A stretch of DNA of 64,000 nucleotides from Xanthomonas hydrangeae (lineage in GTDB: Bacteria > Pseudomonadota > Gammaproteobacteria > Xanthomonadales > Xanthomonadaceae). The translations under genes and the position numbers were made by a program. Location: the NCBI GenBank assembly GCA_905142475.1, contig LR990730.1, positions 4,588,001-4,652,000 of the forward strand, written 5' to 3'. A model generated the notes under the pieces. It was not told where the DNA came from and did not search any database. It saw only the letters and a list, made by a program, of their open reading frames with translations. This document shows, one piece after another, positions 54,294-62,777 of the stretch. The first letter of the stretch is position 1, and the number at the start of each line of letters is the position of its first letter.

Positions 54294-55268
54294 ATGACCT
54301 CAGCAATTGTTATAGAGAATTTCGGCAATCCTGACGTGCTCCAAATCAAGGAGGTATGGGTTCCTGCACCAGGCCCTCATGAGGTGGTCATCCAACATCA
54401 CAGCATCGGCGTGAATTTTCATGATGCTTATGTGCGTTCCGGCTCGTACAAAACTCTTACTCTGCCGGGCGTTCCTGGAATCGAAGCCGCAGGCACGATA
54501 CAAGCGATTGGATCGCAAGTCACAAAATTTAAGCCTGGTGATCGCGTAGCCTATATCACCAAGGCTTACGGAGCCTACGCAGAAAAGCGAACGATCAATG
54601 CTGACAGCTTAGTACATATCCCAGACACGATAACTTATGACGTCGCTGCATCCACCTTGCTCAAAGGTCTTACCGCGCACACTCTGATCAGCGAAACGTA
54701 TCAAATAAAGAGTGGCGACTGGGTGCTAATTCATGCAGCTGCGGGCGGGGTCGGCCTGCTCTTATGTCAATGGGCCAGGCACCTAGGAGCTCGCGTCATT
54801 GGAACCGTGAGCACTCAGATCAAAGCTGATGCTGCCTACGATGCAGGCTGCGAATTCGTAATTCAAACCAAGGAGCATGATTTTTCCAAAGAGGTTGAGA
54901 TCATTACTGGCGGCAGAGGCGTGCAGGTTGTTTATGACTCAGTCGGTAAAGATACGTTCTTTGGCTCACTCGATTCCCTTGCTCCTTGTGGCCATCTTGC
55001 CAGCTACGGACAGGCATCGGGACCGGTTGAGGCATTTGAAATTTCATTGCTCTTTCCAAAGTCTCTTTCAATTTCGCGCCCTAATATATTTCAGCACCTA
55101 CGCGACCCTGAAAAACTTAGAGCGTCAGCAGAGCAATTATTTGCAGCATTGTCTTCCGACAGAATAAGTGCGGGAGTGAGCCATAGCTTCTTGCTTCGCG
55201 ATGCAAATCAGGCACACGTCGCGCTTGAATCTAGGCAACGTCTAGGCTCCTTGATTCTAAAGCCCTGA
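54294..55268 (+). CDS. Zinc-independent quinone oxidoreductase (MDR/QOR family)
   Basis: The 324-residue protein matches the quinone reductase branch of the MDR superfamily: GIEAAGTIQAIGSQVTKFKP, GDRVAY, and the NADPH motif HAAAGGVGLLLCQWARHLGA. It lacks the zinc ligands of alcohol dehydrogenases. It should reduce quinones using NADPH. Codon use is more A+T-rich than the backbone. It is probably cotranscribed with the RidA-family frame (51 bases apart), and its stop lies in frame 7 bases before the truncated umuC begins. Confidence 0.88.
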   Translation: MTSAIVIENFGNPDVLQIKEVWVPAPGPHEVVIQHHSIGVNFHDAYVRSGSYKTLTLPGVPGIEAAGTIQAIGSQVTKFKPGDRVAYITKAYGAYAEKRTINADSLVHIPDTITYDVAASTLLKGLTAHTLISETYQIKSGDWVLIHAAAGGVGLLLCQWARHLGARVIGTVSTQIKADAAYDAGCEFVIQTKEHDFSKEVEIITGGRGVQVVYDSVGKDTFFGSLDSLAPCGHLASYGQASGPVEAFEISLLFPKSLSISRPNIFQHLRDPEKLRASAEQLFAALSSDRISAGVSHSFLLRDANQAHVALESRQRLGSLILKP

Positions 55269-55274
55269 CGCTTC

Positions 55275-56148
55275 TTGCCTGAAGTTGTCGAGCTCAGCAA
55301 CAACGATGGCTGCGCCATTGCTCGATCGGACGAGGCCAAGGCGCTAGGCGTGACGATGGGACAGCCCATCCACAAGGTGCCCACGCAGATCCGCCGGCGG
55401 CTGGCGTTGCGCTCCGCAAACTTCGGTCTGTACGGCGACATCGCCTCGCGCATCGGCGTGATCCTTCGCCAAGCCGCACCGCGTGTGGAGGTGTACTCCA
55501 TTGACGAGTCGTTCCTTGACCTGGCCGGGATCCGCGATCGCCGGCAGCTCGCGGTCGACCTACGCAAGCGCGTTCACCAATGGACTGGCATCCCGAATTG
55601 CATCGGCATCGCGCCGACGAAGACCCTGGCCAAGTTGGCCAACCGGGTCGCCAAGGATGCGGCGCGCAAACCGGGCAGCTACCCGGCCGATCTGGCCGGC
55701 GTCTGTGACTTGGCAGCGCTCAGTGCAAGCGAGCTCGATGCCGTGCTGCGGGCCACGTCAGTTGGCGACCTCTGGGGCGTTGGTAGGCGCTGGAGCGCCA
55801 GGCTGCAGGCACGCGGTGTGTATACGGCAGCGGATCTGCGGGATGCAGCTGCAGACGACCTGCTCGCGGAGTTCGGAGTGGTGATGGCGCGCACGCAGCG
55901 CGAGCTGCAGGGTCACGCCTGCCTCGAGCTTGAGGAGGTCGAGCCAGACCGGCAGCAAATCATGGTCAGCCGATCGTTCGGGACATGGGTAAGCGACCCG
56001 CAAGATATGTCAGAGGCGCTGGCCACCTTCGCCATGCGTGCCACCGAGAAGCTGCGCGCTCGCGGATTGACGTCGAGCGCGATTGGCATCTTTGCCGAAA
56101 CGGATTCGTTCAAGCAGGGCGTGCCGCAGCACAACCCATCATACGAAA
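55275..56148 (+). pseudogene. umuC: umuC fragment, cut at both ends
   Basis: The frame encodes a Y-family DNA polymerase core: VVELSNNDGCAIARSDEAKA, YSIDESFLDLAG with catalytic acidic residues, NCIGIAPTKTLAKLANRVAK, then the helix-hairpin-helix and little-finger regions to HNPSYE. The normal first 30 residues, including the first catalytic aspartate, are missing, and the preceding gene's stop is in frame. At about 56148 the sequence passes into an IS21-type end, removing the C-terminus; the open frame runs on to 56318 inside the element. No working polymerase is expected. Confidence 0.85.
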
Positions 56149-56231
56149 AGCCAACCAACTGGACACTCATCGGCGACGGAACTGGACACCGCCGCCAAAT
56201 GAATTGGATGCGAGCGCCAGAAGCGCTGGAC
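56149..56231 (+). repeat. IS21-type left end: terminal repeats
   Basis: Four repeats of AACTGGAC or a close variant lie at 56157, 56180, 56202 and 56224, 22-23 bases apart, after AGCCAACC at 56149. Multiple terminal repeats of this kind are typical IstA binding sites of IS21-family elements. The end interrupts the umuC fragment. Confidence 0.75.
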
Positions 56232-56245
56232 AGCGCCGCCAGGAC

Positions 56246-56989
56246 TCACTTCTCGGACTTGGCGGCTTTGGTCTTTCGCATGGATTCACCCTTGAGCGCT
56301 AGTTTGTGGCTGCTGTGAATCAGTCGATCCATGATGGCATCTGCCAAAGCAGGGTCATGGATAAACGCATGCCAGTCCTGCACTGGCATCTGGCCAGCCA
56401 CAATCGTGGCGCCAGAGCCGACACGGTCATCGAGTAATTCCAGTAGATCTGCACGTCCGCGGCTGCTCAGCGGCGTCAGGCCGAAGTCATCCAAGATCAG
56501 TAGGCCGGTCCTGGCGAGTTGATTGCGAAGCTTGGCCAGTGAGCCGTCCGCATGCCCGACCTCCATGTCTTCCAACAGGCGGCCTACGCGCCGGTAGCCT
56601 ACCGTGATCCCTTGGCGTGCGGCTTGTACGGCCAGTGCACATGCTAGCCAGGTCTTTCCAGTACCTGTCTGTCCAGTGACCAACACGTTTTGGCGGTGCT
56701 CAATCCAGCCGCAGGTCAGCAAATCCGCGATCACCGATCGATCCAACCCGCGCCCAACACGATAGTCAATAGCCTCCGGTTCGGCGTAGACCTTGAGCTT
56801 GGCATTGCGAATCAGGCGCGTGAAGCGCTTGTTGTCGCGCTGACTCACCTCGGCGTCAACCAGATGACCAAGGCGCTGATCGAAGCCGAGTGCTCCGTAG
56901 CTGGATTGGGCGAGCTGATGTTCAACGCCAGCTACCATGCCGGTCAATTTGAGCGTTCGTAGCTGATCAATCGTATGTTCCAAAGACAT
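56246..56989 (-). CDS. istB: IS21-family helper ATPase IstB
   Basis: The 247-residue protein is an AAA+ ATPase of the DnaC/IstB type: Walker A GQTGTGKTWL (about 106-115), Walker B LLILDDFGLTPL, sensor region GSGATIVAGQMPVQDWH. It helps the transposase choose and capture target DNA. It begins 15 bases after the istA stop and ends near the left terminal repeats. All motifs appear intact. Confidence 0.93.
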   Translation of the reverse strand: MSLEHTIDQLRTLKLTGMVAGVEHQLAQSSYGALGFDQRLGHLVDAEVSQRDNKRFTRLIRNAKLKVYAEPEAIDYRVGRGLDRSVIADLLTCGWIEHRQNVLVTGQTGTGKTWLACALAVQAARQGITVGYRRVGRLLEDMEVGHADGSLAKLRNQLARTGLLILDDFGLTPLSSRGRADLLELLDDRVGSGATIVAGQMPVQDWHAFIHDPALADAIMDRLIHSSHKLALKGESMRKTKAAKSEK

Positions 56990-57004
56990 GATGTTCTCCC
57001 TGAA

Positions 57005-58540
57005 TTATGAGTAGTAGTTAGCACCGCGCACATTTTCGTGCGCCTGTGGAGCGTCATCGTTGCTTGCACTGTCATCGCAAGATGCGCTGCGATCCAGATG
57101 GCGCACCAGGATCGACTTCACCGAGCTGACACTGTTGGCTTGGATGCGTACTGCCCGGTCACAGGCCGCCTGCAGCCTTTCGATCCCGTGTTCACGCGCA
57201 AGGCGTCGCAGCCCTCGACAGGCTTGCAGGGTCAGTGCCGGTCGGCGATGAGTCGCGCTATGTCGTTGCACGAACTTATACAGGGCGCCTCCCTGCTGAC
57301 GCGCCCATGTCATCAGTACATCCGGCGTGTCTTGTGCGTAAGCGCGATGAGCCGGGGGCTGGTGCTCCGGTGACGTGCTACATCCACCCACCTCGCCGCT
57401 GCGCGGATGCATGGCCACCCGCTTGTCGCGGTGGAAGACTGACACGGCCTCCCGGGTGACCTTCAAGTTGACCTTTGCGCCAACCAATGTGTGAGGAACC
57501 GAGTAAAAGTGGCCCTGCCAAGGGACGTGGTAATCCTGTCCCACAGGGACCTTAAGCTTCCACTCTGCGTACTCGTAGGGCATCTGCGGACACGGACGCA
57601 GCGCGGGGCCGTCCAGTTCCTCGAACAGTTGCTGACGGCTTTTTCCGCCAGACCCACGCATCGGACGAAGGTTCATGTGGTCCACCAGCTCGGCAATGGC
57701 GCGATTCAGTTCCTCCAGCGAGAAGAACACCCGATTGCGCAGCCGCGCCAGGATCCAACGCTGGGCCAGTTGCACCCCAATCTCTACCGGCGCCTTGTCC
57801 TTGGGTTTGCGCGGACGTGCCGGCAGCACCATGGTGTCGTAGTGCGCAGCGAACTCGGCGTAGGTCATGTTCAGCAGTGCCCCGTCCTGCCCGGAAACGG
57901 AGGTCACCGCCGCCTTGAGGTTATCTGGCACCAGATAGGTGGGCACGCCCGCAAAGAACTCCAGCGCCTTTGCATTGCAAGCGATCCAGTCAACCGATTT
58001 CTGGCTTGCGACGGCATAGACGAAGGTCTTGCGGCTGGCACCCATGACTGCCACGAAGAGCTCCACCGGGCTTGTTGCGCCGGTCATCTGATCAGTGATC
58101 GAAGGGCGCACCCCGGAGAAGTCCAGAAACAGCTGTTGTCCCGGTACACGCACCTGACGCATGACCAGTCCTCGCTTACGCGCATAGCGGCGGTAGCGGC
58201 GTCGGAACTCGGTCTCTGACATCGCCTCAGATTCCAGGCCGAGGGCATATTCCTCATGCAATAGTGTGATCGTCATGCCGCGCCGCTGCAGCTCGGCGTG
58301 CACATACGACCAATCCGGTTCAACGAGCAGCTTCTTCGGACTACTTTTGCCCGGATTCAATCGGCGCGCCAGCGCGACCTCGTCCATGTTCTCGATGTCA
58401 TCCCACGATTGCGAGAGGGCTCGCAGGCGTTTGCGATAGCGGCCGACCGTGGTCGGCGAGCGATTCAACTTTTGACCAACCTGCCGATCGGTCAAGTCAG
58501 TGCGCAACAGACACCGGCACAGGTCTTTCAACGGATTCAT
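57005..58540 (-). CDS. istA: IS21-family transposase IstA
   Basis: The 511-residue protein has an N-terminal HTH (LTDRQVGQKLNRSPTTVGRY) and an rve-type DDE catalytic core: Asp140 in LFLDFSG, Asp206 in YLVPDNLKAAV, Glu253 in DKAPVEIGV. A C-terminal beta-barrel region has YHVPWQGHFYSVPHTLVGAK. The start at 58540 is followed by the conserved first helix. The catalytic triad appears intact, so the element may still move. Normally one terminus lies 100-200 bases upstream of istA; here none is seen before 62154. Confidence 0.93.
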   Translation of the reverse strand: MNPLKDLCRCLLRTDLTDRQVGQKLNRSPTTVGRYRKRLRALSQSWDDIENMDEVALARRLNPGKSSPKKLLVEPDWSYVHAELQRRGMTITLLHEEYALGLESEAMSETEFRRRYRRYARKRGLVMRQVRVPGQQLFLDFSGVRPSITDQMTGATSPVELFVAVMGASRKTFVYAVASQKSVDWIACNAKALEFFAGVPTYLVPDNLKAAVTSVSGQDGALLNMTYAEFAAHYDTMVLPARPRKPKDKAPVEIGVQLAQRWILARLRNRVFFSLEELNRAIAELVDHMNLRPMRGSGGKSRQQLFEELDGPALRPCPQMPYEYAEWKLKVPVGQDYHVPWQGHFYSVPHTLVGAKVNLKVTREAVSVFHRDKRVAMHPRSGEVGGCSTSPEHQPPAHRAYAQDTPDVLMTWARQQGGALYKFVQRHSATHRRPALTLQACRGLRRLAREHGIERLQAACDRAVRIQANSVSSVKSILVRHLDRSASCDDSASNDDAPQAHENVRGANYYS

Positions 58541-58695
58541 GGCACTCCTTGCACCGCCTTCGTTCCAGGCACCAGCATCTGGGCCAGAACAGCGGCAACA
58601 GTCCCCCGCGCCAGCGCGTAAGGGCTGACAAACAGGGATTGACGAAGGGAGGGCGGATGCCGAGAATGCAGCGAACAGGTTCTAGCTACACCCTC

Positions 58696-58730
58696 AAAGC
58701 CCCCAAGCGTTGACGCGCTTGGGGGCTTTT
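58696..58730 (+). terminator. Orphan terminator hairpin
   Basis: AAAGCCCCCAAGCG (58696-58709) pairs perfectly with CGCTTGGGGGCTTT (58716-58729), followed by T. It points to the plus strand, but no plus-strand gene ends before it, so it may be a remnant of a gene lost during insertion. Confidence 0.75.
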
Positions 58731-58801
58731 GCATATCCCACGTGTTGATTGGGGCTGGGAGTCGTCAGGTCATGCTGGCCCCCTGTCTTCCATATACGCA
58801 G

Positions 58802-59089
58802 TCACGGCGTGTTTCCGTTTGGGTGCGATGCCCTGATTGCTTGGTCGCGCAAGCCTGCCAGCCAGTGCGCAATGTCTTTGGCAAGCGCGTATTTGCCGCG
58901 GCGATTAGGGATGGGGAACACCGGCACCGGCAGCGAGTCACGGGACAGAGCCTGCCGGAACGCATCCAGCGAGGTGTATCCCAGTGCTTGGCGCAGATCA
59001 TCTTGGCCGATCACCGGGCCATAGTGGTGCAACAGATCCTGCTCCAGGACTTTGGCCAACGCGCCGATGTGTTCGTCACGCTCTGTCAT
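58802..59089 (-). CDS. Hypothetical small protein near IS21
   Basis: The 95-residue protein (VIGQDDLRQALGYTSLDAFR; VFPIPNRRGKYALAKDIAHW) looks like a small winged-helix or HTH regulator of the kind found on phages and plasmids. Start ATG 59089. It is divergent from the next gene (68 bases). It lies between istA and xopE, inside the outer IS21-type ends. No specific family is recognised. Confidence 0.6.
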   Translation of the reverse strand: MTERDEHIGALAKVLEQDLLHHYGPVIGQDDLRQALGYTSLDAFRQALSRDSLPVPVFPIPNRRGKYALAKDIAHWLAGLRDQAIRASHPNGNTP

Positions 59090-59157
59090 GCCGCTAGCGT
59101 AACGATTGCACCGAGAGTCGCCCAGAAGGAAACTAAGGGCCTCCGCGTTACTCTAAA

Positions 59158-60222
59158 TTGCACCGCGATGAGTCGGATAAGCCGTTGATACAGATCAAGG
59201 ACTACAAACCTGGCCGGGTAAAAGCGGTAGTTCGCTTAGCCGAATCGAACGGAAACCGTTCCGTTGAGAAGGCCTTGAACGTGCTGAAGGTTGGCTTATG
59301 GTTCGAGGGGCTCCGGGCGCGTATGGGCCGTCCGACGGCCTACCGCCTGGGTCAGGTTTTGCAGCCCGGCACCTACCTCAAGGGCGAGCACCATCACAAT
59401 TTGTGGGCCAAGTACGCGCTGGGTAAGCATGTCCCCGGCGCCGAGACTCTCCGCACCACAGAAGCAGCCATGGCAGGCTCCAGTGAAATCCTCATGGCAG
59501 CAGCTTGGGACGCGCTGGACATTTCCCGCCCTGTTGGGGCGAATGCCGACCTACTGCTAAAGCGGTTGGGGCCCGCGATCCAGATGGCGATCTTCGATCA
59601 GCAGGCGTTGGAGCGTGGACGCTATGTGCGGCGTAAAGCAACGCGTCAAGTGACTCGACGCCTGGAGGGACAAGCCGGCCTGGATAGCCTAGCCGCGCTC
59701 GTCGTATTGCTTCGACAAGCGCATGAAGCAGGAAATCAAAGGCGGGCTTTCGAACTCGGGCGTTCGCTGCACGCCAGCCTGTTCCTGGCCACGATTGAGG
59801 GTCCGCTGTGGGAGATCGCAGAGGAGCTGTTCGCCTACTTCATCTGCTTCATTTTTCCGTTGGCAGCAGACAAGGAGCTTGCGTTTGATCTGCATCCAAG
59901 GATCATGCAGAGGCAGGCTTTCTGCTTCTCACGCGTCGTACTGCAGCTAGAGGACGCTGGATGGGACGGCTATCTCCCGGGCGGTCATACCCGGCAGCTG
60001 CGCCGGTTGCTGACGATTGATTTTGGTTTCGATCTGTTCTTTGGGCTCGGACCACGCTTTCGGCTGACTCAGCCGGTCGAACAATCCAGCGAGAACGCCA
60101 GGCGATGGGTCGCAGAGCAAGACATTGCATGGGAGTGGGGACTGAAGACGCTTCTCACCGGCAGGCGCGAGCGACTGATGCCGGATGAGGTGAGAGATCG
60201 AATTGCCGCTTCGGGCGCCTGA
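59158..60222 (+). CDS. Hypothetical protein upstream of xopE
   Basis: A 354-residue protein with a helical middle and a large, Arg-rich C-terminus; text such as KYALGKHVPGAETLRTTEAA and GRPTAYRLGQVLQPGTYLKG gives no known domain. Start is TTG 59158; no better start lies nearby. It ends 143 bases before the left inverted repeat of the xopE cassette. Position between a transposase and an effector suggests an accessory cargo gene, possibly plasmid-derived. Confidence 0.62.
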   Translation: MHRDESDKPLIQIKDYKPGRVKAVVRLAESNGNRSVEKALNVLKVGLWFEGLRARMGRPTAYRLGQVLQPGTYLKGEHHHNLWAKYALGKHVPGAETLRTTEAAMAGSSEILMAAAWDALDISRPVGANADLLLKRLGPAIQMAIFDQQALERGRYVRRKATRQVTRRLEGQAGLDSLAALVVLLRQAHEAGNQRRAFELGRSLHASLFLATIEGPLWEIAEELFAYFICFIFPLAADKELAFDLHPRIMQRQAFCFSRVVLQLEDAGWDGYLPGGHTRQLRRLLTIDFGFDLFFGLGPRFRLTQPVEQSSENARRWVAEQDIAWEWGLKTLLTGRRERLMPDEVRDRIAASGA

Positions 60223-60365
60223 ACTTCCTTCGCTTTGACATGAACACTCCTCACGGCCTCAATCGGCCTTCTCGTAAGCGCCCGTGGAATCGGGTGTTGA
60301 ACCCCTCTGCTCCAAGGCTTCGCAGCGAAGCGCTCGATTGCATCGAGATGTAATGCAAGCCGATC

Positions 60366-60437
60366 GAGGGTCGGCAGGAATTCGTGGAAAAAAGCAAAAA
60401 GTGATCTAACTTGCTGTCAGAAAAGGAATTCCTGCCA
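60366..60437 (+). repeat. Left inverted repeat of the xopE cassette (TnXax1-like)
   Basis: GAGGGTCGGCAGG at 60366 opens a stretch continuing AAAAAGTGATCTAAC and CTGTCAGAAAAGG. It matches the right repeat (61845-61936) read in reverse, with an internal deletion of about 20 bases. It has its own small dyad (GGCAGGAATT near 60373 and AATTCCTGCC near 60428). The sequence resembles the 92-bp terminal repeats I know from Tn3-family TnXax1 and the transposase-less mobile insertion cassettes of Xanthomonas. Confidence 0.72.
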
Positions 60438-60475
60438 AGCTTCTATAGAGGCTCGAGAATCCCGCGCGTCAACGC

Positions 60476-60536
60476 TTCGTCGTCCCAGCTATGACTTCGG
60501 TGAGCCAGCGCGAATCGGAAAGCTTTTCGCCAAACT
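60476..60536 (+). promoter_or_regulatory. PIP box and -10 motif of xopE
   Basis: TTCGT (60476-60480), 15 bases, then TTCGG (60496-60500) is an exact TTCGB-N15-TTCGB plant-inducible promoter box, the binding site of HrpX. Thirty bases after it lies CAAACT (60531-60536), which fits the YANNNT -10 element found at 30-32 bases. The effector start follows 29 bases later. This predicts control by HrpG/HrpX. Confidence 0.88.
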
Positions 60537-60565
60537 TACTCCTACAGTCACTGCAGGAGATCAAC

Positions 60566-61759
60566 ATGGGTCTATGCGTTTCAAAGCCGAGCGTGTCAGG
60601 CTCACCTGAGCATTATGCAACCCACGCCACAGAGCAGGTCACGCCATCCGAGTCGTCGTCGCCATCGCGCAGGGAGTCGCCTTCTTCTTCGATCAGTGCG
60701 CTGCGCGATGCTTCGCCTCCCCCACGGCGTCGCTCCGCTTGTCCTGAACCGCAGGGCTCACCCAGTTGGCAATGGGCAGGATGGTCCGGCCATGAAGGTT
60801 CTAGCGGTTGGTCAGAATACCAGGGCAACTTGCATGACTCAGCCCATGAGTGGCAGGGCGTATTCTCAACCGATAGAAAGCAACTCGGCGCCTATCTTCT
60901 TGCACGCTATCTCGATGGTCGAGAAGTGAGCGAGTCACACGCACAATCACTTGCAGAGGCAAGTGAAACGCTGAAGGATACACGTGACACGCTCTCTTTC
61001 GGTCGTGGCAACGTTGATGCGGATCTAGAGCTAACGCAAGGCGAAAGTGGACAGCGTGTCGCCGCCAGCCGTGTCGTAAGTCAACGTTTGAAGGAAAGCG
61101 GCGCCACACTCGGGACCTCCCATACGGTGGCAATGGCCGAATTGGTGAAAGCAGGCTTATGCTCCGAACACGGCGATGTTGCTGTCCATCGCCATATCCC
61201 CAAGTTGAAAACCGGTGAGCAGATCCACAAGATCGCAGCCCCTCGCTCCGACCACGGATGGGCTGAACTACGCAGACCAGGCTCACCCAAGGAGAACGCT
61301 ATCGTCATTGATCCCTGGGCGGAAGGCGGCCCCATCCTTGCGGAGGATGGAAGCTATACCCACCCTCACATTAGCGATGATGCGCGCGTGTCCAGATATG
61401 CCTACGGACCTGCTCTGGGACGGCGCGCATTGGCCAGCTTGGAAAAGAGCAGGGCACAGCTGAGCAATATTGCCGCCAGTGTTGAGCGCGCCCGTTCTGA
61501 ACTGTCTGATAATGGCTACTGGCCGGAATCCGAGCGCATTTGGTCACCGGAGCCGGTTATTGAGAGCGGGTTCGCACAACGTGTTCAAGCGCAGTGCGCG
61601 GATAGTAAAAATGCTGAAAGAAATTGGAGCGCCGCGATGAGAATAGCCACGCAATTAGGGTCTCCTAAAGAGACTCTAGAGAAAAATGCTCGGTCGCTTC
61701 TGGAGCTCGCATCCAATCTAAGGCAAGTCCCGCAGAACGCCAGGCGGCCCAACGTTTGA
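60566..61759 (+). CDS. xopE: XopE-family (HopX/AvrPphE) type III effector
   Basis: The 397-residue protein from ATG 60566 starts MGLCVSKP, an N-myristoylation and palmitoylation signal used after delivery into the plant cell; CAGGAG lies seven bases upstream. The frame opens earlier at 60491, inside the promoter, so that start is unlikely. A Ser/Pro-rich region follows, then a transglutaminase-like fold with candidate triad Cys199 (GLCSEHGD), His230 (DHGWAEL) and Asp249 (IDPWAEGG), all present. It probably acts at the plant plasma membrane. Which XopE subtype cannot be fixed here. A PIP box lies upstream and inverted repeats flank the gene. Confidence 0.88.
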   Translation: MGLCVSKPSVSGSPEHYATHATEQVTPSESSSPSRRESPSSSISALRDASPPPRRRSACPEPQGSPSWQWAGWSGHEGSSGWSEYQGNLHDSAHEWQGVFSTDRKQLGAYLLARYLDGREVSESHAQSLAEASETLKDTRDTLSFGRGNVDADLELTQGESGQRVAASRVVSQRLKESGATLGTSHTVAMAELVKAGLCSEHGDVAVHRHIPKLKTGEQIHKIAAPRSDHGWAELRRPGSPKENAIVIDPWAEGGPILAEDGSYTHPHISDDARVSRYAYGPALGRRALASLEKSRAQLSNIAASVERARSELSDNGYWPESERIWSPEPVIESGFAQRVQAQCADSKNAERNWSAAMRIATQLGSPKETLEKNARSLLELASNLRQVPQNARRPNV

Positions 61760-61844
61760 CAATGACCAGACTAGGTGCTTGATCCCAGGTTTTGATGGTG
61801 CATTATTTTCCCTTGAATGGAAAGAGGCACCATGGGCCATGGCT

Positions 61845-61936
61845 GAGGGTCGGCAGCGATTCGCATAAAAAACCTTTTTTGACAGCGGGTTAGCTCACTT
61901 TTGGCCGTTTTTTTACACCAATCCCTGCCGACCCTC
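61845..61936 (-). repeat. Right inverted repeat of the xopE cassette, 92 bp
   Basis: The stretch runs from GAGGGTCGGCAG at 61845 to CTGCCGACCCTC ending at 61936, exactly 92 bases, with 12-bp terminal arms. Read in reverse it contains AAAAGTGAGCTAAC and GCTGTCAAAAAAGG, aligning with the left repeat at 60366. The length equals that I recall for TnXax1-type terminal repeats. A 120-residue minus-strand frame runs through it, without recognisable protein features. Confidence 0.78.
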
Positions 61937-62153
61937 TTCAAGCTCTCGGGGTCGCCGAACTGCTCCATCTTGCTGGCCTTACCAGCGTTCGCGTCGCGCC
62001 CCTTCTCGCGCTCTTCGCGAAGGGCCATACGTGATCGGCATCGCACTGATAAAGGCCATTGCTGTCCCCCTGCAGGCGCTACAGCTGACCAGAAGTGCTG
62101 TGCGAGTTGCATCTTCTTTGCCTGGTTGTGCACACCTTTGCCAATTCACAACC

Positions 62154-62234
62154 GTCCAGCCTAAATGACGCCGCCGTCCAGTTTGACTGATAGCTTCGTC
62201 CAGTTGATTTGGTGCCAGCGTCCACTTGCTTGGC
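62154..62234 (-). repeat. IS21-type right end: terminal repeats
   Basis: GTCCAGCT (62154), GTCCAGTT (62175 and 62197) and GTCCACTT (62219) stand 21-22 bases apart, then GCTTGGCT closes the end. They mirror the left end at 56149-56231. The stretch 61937-62153 before it has no gene that I can support. Confidence 0.72.
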
Positions 62235-62324
62235 TGTATGTACGGCCATTGCGCGAGTGCTCAAGCGTGGGCGCAAGGAGGTAGCTGGAGCGCCCTGACA
62301 GGCCCCTAATGGAAAATTTTTGGG

Positions 62325-62630
62325 ATGACCATCGGAACAAGGTAATTTAGGTAATCCGCGCTAAGAAACGCAACAATCCCCATATTTATCAATAACTTAT
62401 TCAACAATATCAAAGGTAATTAAAGGGTAACTGGGAGGTAATGGGATTACCTTTTGGGGAGGTAATCAAGCCCCCAAAAAATACTCTTAAAATTCAACAA
62501 CATAACTTTTTTATAGGAAGCTGATTACCCTAAATCACCTCAAAAGGTAATCTTGAATTTCCCAGTTGCATCAATCGCTTAGACCCTGTTTCAGGTCACC
62601 GATTACCGATTACCTAGTTCCGATGGTCAT
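62325..62630. repeat. 306-bp AT-rich element with 30-bp inverted ends and many GGTAAT motifs
   Basis: ATGACCATCGGAAC at 62325 is repeated in reverse at 62617-62630; with the adjacent AGGTAAT the match is 22 bases with one mismatch, and GGTAATC ends each arm. Inside, GGTAAT or its complement recurs about ten times (62341, 62350, 62415, 62437, 62445, 62461, 62524, 62545, 62602, 62609, each within a base or two). The interior is very A+T-rich and has no gene. It may be a MITE-like element, an origin, or a cluster of protein-binding sites. Confidence 0.7.
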
Positions 62631-62777
62631 TTGCCGAGATGCGCCGGGAGGTCTAGCCACGGAACGCAGCCGCGCTCCCCCGCAAAAGCCCCAGGGCGCG
62701 CAGGGATCCGCAGGGAAGAGCGGCCCCCTTGAACCGCGCGGATCGGCAGCAGCAGCGCGGCCTAGTGCCACCCTGCG

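Larger units (their letters stand above)
56149..62234. mobile_element. IS21-family element with distant second end, enclosing xopE
   Basis: The left end (56149-56231) has repeats AACTGGAC at 56157 and 56180, and weaker ones at 56202 and 56224. The right end (62154-62234) has inverted copies GTCCAGTT at 62175 and 62197, GTCCACTT at 62219 and GTCCAGCT at 62154. Spacing is 21-23 bases throughout. The outer 20 bases match at about 16 positions as inverted repeats (AGCCAAsCAAsTGGACrCT). No such repeats occur next to istA at 58540-58800, where an IS21 end is expected. The enclosed DNA holds istB, istA, two unknown genes and xopE. No clear target duplication was found. Confidence 0.65.

Noticed and set aside
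58541..58801. A normal IS21 end upstream of istA
   Set aside because: No AACTGGAC-type repeats or inverted match to the left end found there; only an orphan terminator hairpin.
61771..62133. A 120-codon minus-strand frame after xopE
   Set aside because: It runs straight through the 92-bp inverted repeat and has no recognisable protein features or clear ribosome site; kept as doubtful.
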